A stretch of 55,419 bases of DNA from an uncultured Clostridia bacterium (GTDB lineage: Bacteria; Bacillota; Clostridia; Monoglobales; Monoglobaceae): the NCBI GenBank assembly GCA_934463175.1, contig CAKSIW010000007.1, positions 1 through 55,419 on the forward strand, read 5' to 3'. Positions within the stretch are counted from its first letter, which is position 1, and each line of letters begins with the position of its first letter. Of this stretch, positions 50,235 to 55,419 are shown piece after piece. Both the position numbers and the translations under genes were made by a program. The notes beneath the pieces were generated by a model. The model had not been told where the DNA came from, searched no databases, and saw only the letters and a list, made by a program, of their open reading frames with translations.

Positions 50235-51038
50235 CTACCTCAGAAAATAATTTGAAACAAAAACCAGTGCCGCAAGCAAAGCAACCGCCGCCCAGCCGCC
50301 TGCGTCAACACGGCTCATTTTCAGCTCATGCAGACGAGTGCGCCCCTCACCGCCCCGATAGCACCTGCACTCCATCGCAACCGCAAGGTCATCGGCACGT
50401 CTGAACGCACTTATGAAAAGCGGTATCAGAATCGGAATCATTGCCTTTGCGCGTCTCATTATGTTTCCGCTTTCAAAATCCGCACCGCGCGCCGTCTGTG
50501 CTTTGATTATTTTGTCGGTTTCCTCAAGAAGCGTCGGCACAAACCTGAGAGCAATCGTCATCATCATTGCAAGCTCATGCGCCGGAACACCGATTTTTTT
50601 CAGCGGTGTCAGCAAATATTCCAAGCCGTCCGTCAGCGCAATCGGTGATGTGGTGAGCGTCAGAAGAGAGGTTCCGAAAACAAGAAAAAACAAACGCAGA
50701 ACCATGAAAACCGCAAGTCTCACACCCTCCTCGGTTACCGTCAGAAAATGCCATCTCCAAATCACCCTTCCTCCTGTCAGAAACAGATTGAAAAGTGCCG
50801 TGATAACCACAAAAAGCATAATCGGCTTGAGTCCCTTCAGCACGAACTTCACCGGTATTTTTGACGAAAAGACGCAAAGAGCCGTGAATGCCGCAAGAAA
50901 CAAATATCCGACAAAGTCCTTTATGCAAAATATTATAGCAATGTATGCAATCATGCAAAGAATTTTCGTTCTCGGGTCAAGCCGATGCACAAAAGAATTT
51001 CCGGGAAAATACTGCCCGAGCGTAATATCCTTTAACAA
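50235..51038 (-). CDS. ecfT: ECF transporter T component
   Basis: This 267-residue membrane protein couples the two ATPases to interchangeable vitamin-binding S components. It starts MLKDITLGQYFPGNSFVHRLDPRTKI, the hallmark opening of EcfT. The coupling-helix signatures Ala-Arg-Gly are in QTARGADFESGN and RADDLAVAMECRCYRGGEGRT. It follows ecfA2 by 9 bp. Confidence 0.95.
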   Translation of the reverse strand: MLKDITLGQYFPGNSFVHRLDPRTKILCMIAYIAIIFCIKDFVGYLFLAAFTALCVFSSKIPVKFVLKGLKPIMLFVVITALFNLFLTGGRVIWRWHFLTVTEEGVRLAVFMVLRLFFLVFGTSLLTLTTSPIALTDGLEYLLTPLKKIGVPAHELAMMMTIALRFVPTLLEETDKIIKAQTARGADFESGNIMRRAKAMIPILIPLFISAFRRADDLAVAMECRCYRGGEGRTRLHELKMSRVDAGGWAAVALLAALVFVSNYFLR

Positions 51039-51047
51039 ATCATCATC

Positions 51048-51914
51048 TCATTTCATATCCCGAACAGACGGGTTTTTCAATATTTTTTCAAGCTCTGCGC
51101 GCGCCGCATCAACCGTATAGATTCCGTCGCTTATCGGAATCCCCCTCTCGCGAAGCCTTGCGCACACATCTGTTATCTGAGGAACCGAAAGTCCGATTTT
51201 CTTCAGCTCCTCCGCTCTTTTGAATATCTCCGAGGGTTTTCCCTGCATTGCCGCTTTTCCGTGATTCATAACAACAATTCGGTCTGCCATGTTTGCAATA
51301 TCCTCCATGCTATGCGAGACAAACAGCACCGTAATTCCCATTCTCCTGTGCAAATCGCGGATTCTGCTCAGAATTTCCTCTCTGCCGGCAGGGTCAAGAC
51401 CCGCTGTCGGCTCGTCCAGAATCAGAAGTGTCGGCTCCATTGCAACAATCCCCGCAATCGCCGCACGTCTTTTCTGACCTCCCGAAAGCTCAAACGGAGA
51501 TTTTTCAAGCAGCTCACGCTTCAGCCCGACAAGATCCGCCGCAAACTCAACACGCCGTGCAATCTCATCATGAGAAAGTCCCATATTTAAAGGACCGAAC
51601 GCAATATCACGAAAAACCGTTTCTTCAAAAAGCTGATATTCGGGATATTGCATGACCAAGCCTGTTTTAAATCTCATGCTCCGCATGTCACATTCCTTGG
51701 AATGCAGAATCTCCCCGTCAATCTCAATTGTGCCGAGTGTCGGCTTTATGATTCCGGCAATCATCTGAATCAGCGTCGATTTTCCCGAACCGGTGTGACC
51801 CATCAACCCGATAAACTCGCCGCTGTTCAAGGTCAGGCTGACATCGTCAACCGCCTTCTTTTCAAACGGACCGCCGCTCATATACACATATGAAACATTG
51901 CTAAGCTTTATCAT
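51048..51914 (-). CDS. ecfA2: ECF transporter ATPase A2
   Basis: This 288-residue ABC ATPase has Walker A GHTGSGKSTLIQ, the signature LSGGQKRRAA, Walker B LLILDEPTAGLDP and VLFVSHSMEDI. It is the second energising subunit of the ECF module; its Q-loop segment VMQYPEYQLFEETV matches the A' type. The ATG at 51914 overlaps ecfA1 by 14 bp. A longer frame upstream is not supported. Confidence 0.95.
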   Translation of the reverse strand: MIKLSNVSYVYMSGGPFEKKAVDDVSLTLNSGEFIGLMGHTGSGKSTLIQMIAGIIKPTLGTIEIDGEILHSKECDMRSMRFKTGLVMQYPEYQLFEETVFRDIAFGPLNMGLSHDEIARRVEFAADLVGLKRELLEKSPFELSGGQKRRAAIAGIVAMEPTLLILDEPTAGLDPAGREEILSRIRDLHRRMGITVLFVSHSMEDIANMADRIVVMNHGKAAMQGKPSEIFKRAEELKKIGLSVPQITDVCARLRERGIPISDGIYTVDAARAELEKILKNPSVRDMK

Positions 51915-52788
51915 CCGCAGTGCCTCCCTTGCCCTCAATTGCCGCAGAAAGTGCCTCAACGCACTCGTCAACCGTCAGAACATCATCGCGGAGTCCCGGA
52001 AAGCTCTTTTTCAGGCTGTGCATAAGCTCTGTAGTCTGCGGCACGTCAAGCCCGATTTTCTTAATCTCCTCAACACGCGAAAACACCTCGCGCGGAGTCC
52101 CGTCCATCATCACTCTGCCGTGATTCATAACAACAACGCGCCCTGCCTGCGCCGCCTCTTCCATATAGTGCGTTATCATGACAACCGTCATGCCGCCTTC
52201 ACGGTTAAGCCTTTTCACGGTTTCCATAATTTCGCGTCTTCCCGACGGGTCAAGCATTGCCGTTGCCTCGTCCATAACAAGCACGCACGGTCTCATTGCA
52301 AGAACCCCCGCAATCGCAATTCTCTGTTTCTGACCTCCGCTCAGCATATGCGGTGCATGTCCCGCATATTCGCTCATATTAACAGCACGCAGTGCTTCAT
52401 CAACTCTTTCACGGATTTCCTTCTGCGGCACGCCGAGATTTTCGGGAGCAAATGCCACATCTTCCTCAACAATCGTTGCAACAAGCTGATTGTCGGGATT
52501 CTGAAAAACCATTCCGACCCTGCGCCGAATGTCATAGAGCAGGTTCTCGTCCGAGGTGTCCAGCCCGTCAACCGTGACGCTGCCCTCCGTCGGAACAAGT
52601 ATGGAATTGAGGTGCTTGGCAAAGGTGGATTTTCCTGAGCCGTTGTGTCCCAGAACCGCAACAAACTCGCCCTTTTTCACTGTGAGATTCACTCCGTGCA
52701 GAACCTCCGTGCCGTCTTCCTCGCCCTCGCTGTATACAAATTTCAGGTTTTTGGTTTCAATTATAGTATTCTTGGTCTCTGTGTTCAA
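51901..52788 (-). CDS. ecfA1: ECF transporter ATPase A1
   Basis: This 295-residue ABC ATPase has Walker A GHNGSGKSTFAKHL, the Q-loop VFQNPDNQLVATIVEEDVAF typical of EcfA1, the signature LSGGQKQRIA, Walker B CVLVMDEATAMLDP and VVMITHYMEE. The start is TTG at 52788, after AGGTGGGAT and right at the stop of the methyltransferase gene; upstream residues of the open frame have no homology pattern. First gene of the ECF module. Confidence 0.95.
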   Translation of the reverse strand: MNTETKNTIIETKNLKFVYSEGEEDGTEVLHGVNLTVKKGEFVAVLGHNGSGKSTFAKHLNSILVPTEGSVTVDGLDTSDENLLYDIRRRVGMVFQNPDNQLVATIVEEDVAFAPENLGVPQKEIRERVDEALRAVNMSEYAGHAPHMLSGGQKQRIAIAGVLAMRPCVLVMDEATAMLDPSGRREIMETVKRLNREGGMTVVMITHYMEEAAQAGRVVVMNHGRVMMDGTPREVFSRVEEIKKIGLDVPQTTELMHSLKKSFPGLRDDVLTVDECVEALSAAIEGKGGTADDKA

Positions 52789-52789
52789 T

Positions 52790-53662
52790 TTATCCCACCT
52801 GACTTCTCCAGCGTCCCGAATAGCCGCACGGCAGAACCAAGCCGCCGTTTGTGATCGGCAGACCGATTTCATCGACCTCCGACTCGCCGCCGAAACGCTT
52901 TTTTATGGTTAGCTTGTATATATTTTCAAGAACTCCGCCCGAAAGTCCCGTTGTGTATGAGTTTATGAGGAAAAACAGGGGATTATCCGAAAGCACGTTC
53001 ATGCAAAGTTCAACCAGTCCGAACAGCTCGTCCTCAATTTTCCAGACCTCACCCGAGGGACCTCTGCCGTATGACGGAGGGTCCATAATCACCGCGTCAT
53101 ATTTCCGTCCGCGCCGTATTTCGCGTTCGGTGAATTTCTTGACATCATCGACAATATAACGTATCGGGTTTTTGTCAAGCCCCGAAAGCTGTGCATTTTC
53201 CTTTGCCCAGCCAACCATTCCGCGCGATGCGTCAACATGGCACACGGACGCGCCTGCCGCCGATGCCGCCATTGTTGCACCGCCCGTATACGCAAAAAGA
53301 TTCAGCACGCTGACATTCTCTCTTCCCGAGTTTCTTATTATATCCGAAAACCAGTCCCAGTTTGCCGCCTGTTCGGGGAAAAGCCCTGTGTGCTTGAAGC
53401 CCATCATCTTAATTCCGAACCTCAGCTTTCCATAGCTGACAGTCCAGCTCTCAGGCAGACCTCCGCGGCTTCTCCAGCTTCCGCCGCCGCTGCTGCTGCG
53501 CAGATAGTGTGCGTCCGCACGCCACTTCATCGGGTTTTCCTCACCCTCCCAGACAATCTGCGGATCGGGTCGGCGGAGAATAATCTTCCCCCACCGTTCA
53601 AGCTTTTCGCCGCGGCTTGCGTCAATCAGTTCATAGTCCTTCCATTTATCAGATAAAAACAT
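52790..53662 (-). CDS. Class I SAM-dependent rRNA methyltransferase-like protein (RlmI/RlmK type)
   Basis: This 290-residue protein matches the C-terminal methyltransferase part of RlmI/YccW: VLNLFAYTGGATMAASAAGA (motif I, SAM site), VDASRGMVGWAKENAQL and the catalytic-type motif IMDPPSYGRGPSG. It lacks the N-terminal PUA domain of RlmI, which is usual for this Firmicute group. The substrate is probably rRNA but is unproven. The ATG at 53662 is chosen because a longer frame has no ribosome-binding site. Its stop lies 1 bp from the ecfA1 start. Confidence 0.88.
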   Translation of the reverse strand: MFLSDKWKDYELIDASRGEKLERWGKIILRRPDPQIVWEGEENPMKWRADAHYLRSSSGGGSWRSRGGLPESWTVSYGKLRFGIKMMGFKHTGLFPEQAANWDWFSDIIRNSGRENVSVLNLFAYTGGATMAASAAGASVCHVDASRGMVGWAKENAQLSGLDKNPIRYIVDDVKKFTEREIRRGRKYDAVIMDPPSYGRGPSGEVWKIEDELFGLVELCMNVLSDNPLFFLINSYTTGLSGGVLENIYKLTIKKRFGGESEVDEIGLPITNGGLVLPCGYSGRWRSQVG

Positions 53663-53691
53663 AACATTCCTCATTCTCTGCAATTTATTCT

Positions 53692-53720
53692 ATTCTATCA
53701 TTTTTTTCATGTTTAGTCAA
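53692..53720 (-). promoter_or_regulatory. Promoter of the methyltransferase/ECF/truA operon
   Basis: On the minus strand TTGACT (53720-53715), a 17-bp spacer and TAGAAT (53697-53692), about 30 bp before the methyltransferase start codon. It is the only clear promoter for the run down to the DUF5711 gene and possibly beyond. Confidence 0.7.
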
Positions 53721-53793
53721 GTTAAGGGTATACAAAAATAAAATTATATGCTAAAATAAAATATATACTCGTCACAAGGAGAGCTGAAAACAA

Positions 53794-54933
53794 ATGAATT
53801 TTAAGAATTTAAAGAGCTATATCGGAATTTTTCTGCTTGCCTCGGCAATCATTGCCGTATATAAGCTTTTTGACAACATACCGTACATCTTTTCCGCATT
53901 CGGCGCACTGTGCAAGCTTCTGACGCCGTTTTTCATCAGCTTTGCAATTGCATATCTGCTTTATCCGCTGTGCCGCAGGGCTGAGGTGCTCATGGAGCGT
54001 TCACGGAAAGCCTCAGTCCGCAAAAACCGCCGCGGGCTTGCGGTTGCCGCGGTATATCTGACCGCGCTTCTGGTTCTTGTCATTATTTTTTCGTTCATCG
54101 TGCCGATTGCCGCAAAAAACATCTCGGACTTTGCGGTTTATCTCCCCGTACTCACGCAAAAAATATTCAAGGCTGTTCAGGATTTCGACTTCTACGGTCT
54201 GAATTTTGATTTGCTGATTGAAAACGTATCACCCGAAAAAATAATTTCATCATTTGAGCTTAACAATATAAACAAATACGCCGAAGGCGTTATGGGCATT
54301 TCAAATATGTTCCTGAACATATTCATGGGAATCATCATCTCGGTCTATATCCTGCTCGACAGACATAACCTGAAGGGCATTGCCGTCCGTGTGATGAAAC
54401 TTTTTCTTGCGCCTGCGGTTTTTGAAAACATCAGGAAATATGTCAAAATCATAAATTCCTTTGTATATCAGTATATCGTCTGCCAGCTTGCCGATGCACT
54501 GATAATCTTTGCACTGTCACTGATTGTTCTGCTGATTATGCGCGTTCCCTACGCGCCTGTGTTTGCCGCGCTGACGGGACTTTTCAACCTCATTCCGTAT
54601 TTCGGAGCAATCACGGCAGGCATCGTGACCGTTGTGACAACAATTTTCACCGCTTCCATCGGCAAGGCTCTTGCGGTTGCCGCAGCCGTTCTCATTCTCC
54701 AGCAGATTGACGGAAACATCATCAATCCCGCCCTTGTCAAGGACAGGCTTTCGGTGAAGCCGTTCTGGGTTATTCTCGGAATCCTTCTCGGAGGTGCGTT
54801 TTTCGGGATTCTCGGAATCTTCTTTGCCGCACCGATTATGGCTTTCCTCAAAATCCTCATCAATGATTTTCTGACCGCAAAGGAAGCAAAAAAATCCGCA
54901 AGCTGTTCCGGCGGACAGACGCACGAAAATTGA
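53794..54933 (+). CDS. AI-2E family transporter (YtvI/PerM type)
   Basis: This 379-residue polytopic membrane protein has about eight helices. The family features are TPFFISFAIAYLLYPLCRR near the start, a long periplasmic-type loop (about 115-170) and the C-terminal YAPVFAALTGLFNLIPYFGAITAGI and FWVILGILLGGAFFGILGIFFAAPIMAFLKI. Members export varied small solutes or ions; the autoinducer-2 name applies to only a few. GGAGAG lies 9 bp before the ATG. It stands alone, divergent from the methyltransferase operon, and ends at a strong terminator. Confidence 0.92.
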   Translation: MNFKNLKSYIGIFLLASAIIAVYKLFDNIPYIFSAFGALCKLLTPFFISFAIAYLLYPLCRRAEVLMERSRKASVRKNRRGLAVAAVYLTALLVLVIIFSFIVPIAAKNISDFAVYLPVLTQKIFKAVQDFDFYGLNFDLLIENVSPEKIISSFELNNINKYAEGVMGISNMFLNIFMGIIISVYILLDRHNLKGIAVRVMKLFLAPAVFENIRKYVKIINSFVYQYIVCQLADALIIFALSLIVLLIMRVPYAPVFAALTGLFNLIPYFGAITAGIVTVVTTIFTASIGKALAVAAAVLILQQIDGNIINPALVKDRLSVKPFWVILGILLGGAFFGILGIFFAAPIMAFLKILINDFLTAKEAKKSASCSGGQTHEN

Positions 54934-54966
54934 CCCCGATATACCCGAAAACAACGTCCGAAACCG

Positions 54967-55009
54967 CAAAAGCCGCGCACCGTTTTCAAATAAAACGGTG
55001 CGCGGCTTT
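54967..55009. terminator. Bidirectional terminator
   Basis: The arms AAAAGCCGCGCACCGTTTT (54967-54985) and AAAACGGTGCGCGGCTTTT (54991-55009) pair perfectly over 19 bp with a 5-nt loop. It ends both the AI-2E gene and the converging gene at the window edge. Confidence 0.96.
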
Positions 55010-55013
55010 TCAA

Positions 55014-55419
55014 TCATTCAGGTCTTTTGTTCGGCTCTTTTAAAAAGCCGTCAAGCTTAGCCGTCATTTCTTCAACATACTTTTTCAGCATTAAATACCT
55101 TTTCCCGTCGGGTCTGACAACAACCGCACTGCGCTCGTCATAGTCATAATACACAGCCGTCTTTTCGCTGCCGTCATTCATCTTGAACGCTATTCGGCAC
55201 AGCTCCGCGCCTTGAGCTCCGTCCTTTGCGGTGTCCGTCACGGTCAGTCCGATTATCGCCTGATACATTCCCTTAAATGCGTCCTCTTCTGCGGATTTTC
55301 CGTCAACGGCGCAGACATATTTCTCATTGTCGCCGCTTCCTTCCTTGCGGACAGTCAGCTTATGAGTCTTTCCGCCATATGACACCGTGATTTCCGAAAC
55401 GCTGTCAATGCTGTATATG
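55014..55419 (-). CDS. DUF4340-like protein, C-terminal part (runs off window)
   Basis: The open frame continues through the right edge of the window, so only about 134 C-terminal residues are visible. They show alternating strands: SVSEITVSYGGKTHKLTVRK, KYVCAVDGK, IAFKMNDGSEKTAVYYDYDERSAVVV and a final helix MLKKYVEEMTAKLDGFL. The pattern resembles the repeats of DUF4340 proteins, which accompany gliding/ABC-type GldG loci, but that call is from memory and weak. The 5' end and neighbours lie outside. Confidence 0.45.
   Translation of the reverse strand, partial: IYSIDSVSEITVSYGGKTHKLTVRKEGSGDNEKYVCAVDGKSAEEDAFKGMYQAIIGLTVTDTAKDGAQGAELCRIAFKMNDGSEKTAVYYDYDERSAVVVRPDGKRYLMLKKYVEEMTAKLDGFLKEPNKRPE

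Overview
The window looks like the chromosome of a strictly anaerobic Clostridia-type Firmicute, probably from a gut or rumen. The signs are a T-box leader, the Firmicute gene order yybS-gdpP-rplI-dnaB, [FeFe]-hydrogenase maturases (HydE, HydG), a rubrerythrin/rubredoxin pair beside a Fur/PerR regulator, indolepyruvate:ferredoxin oxidoreductase, an ECF transporter core, and very regular TTGACA-17-TATAAT promoters. There are no rRNA or tRNA genes, CRISPR arrays or complete insertion sequences. All assignments come from reading the sequence; no database search was run.

Region 1 (1-12.7 kb) is a set of small, separately regulated units: a biotin ligase, a BlaI/M56 sensor pair with twin operators, a TrpB2-type tryptophan synthase beta chain behind an attenuator-like leader, an oxygen-defence cluster (Fur/PerR, rubrerythrin, rubredoxin), an XRE regulator, a CrtO-like acyltransferase, an ammonium channel fused to a PII domain, a proB/editing-domain pair and a LysR regulator.

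Region 2 (12.7-14.6 kb) is the most unusual part. A lipoprotein gene and a tyrosine recombinase gene flank about 250 bp bounded by two 22-bp sites in inverted orientation. The bounded segment carries a consensus promoter and a terminator, which is the layout of an invertible promoter switch. As sequenced, the promoter points away from the lipoprotein gene (predicted OFF).

Region 3 (14.7-27 kb) holds carbohydrate genes (GH4 glycosidase, AraC regulator, MalQ). It then has an aryl-acid operon (acyl-CoA ligase, IorA, IorB, membrane protein) under a T-box whose specifier reads as a tyrosine codon, which suggests reductive salvage of arylacetates to aromatic amino acids. Divergent from it is a TM1266-hydE-hydG operon behind a structured leader that I cannot assign to a known class.

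Region 4 (27-53.7 kb) is mostly housekeeping on the minus strand: cell-wall precursor enzymes, tRNA synthetases, tilS/hpt, dnaB, rplI, gdpP, glycolysis (pgk, tpiA, gpmI), rho with a tandem duplication in its N-terminal insert, cvpA, truA, the EcfT-EcfA2-EcfA1 module and a methyltransferase. The window ends with an AI-2E-family exporter and a partial gene that runs off the right edge.
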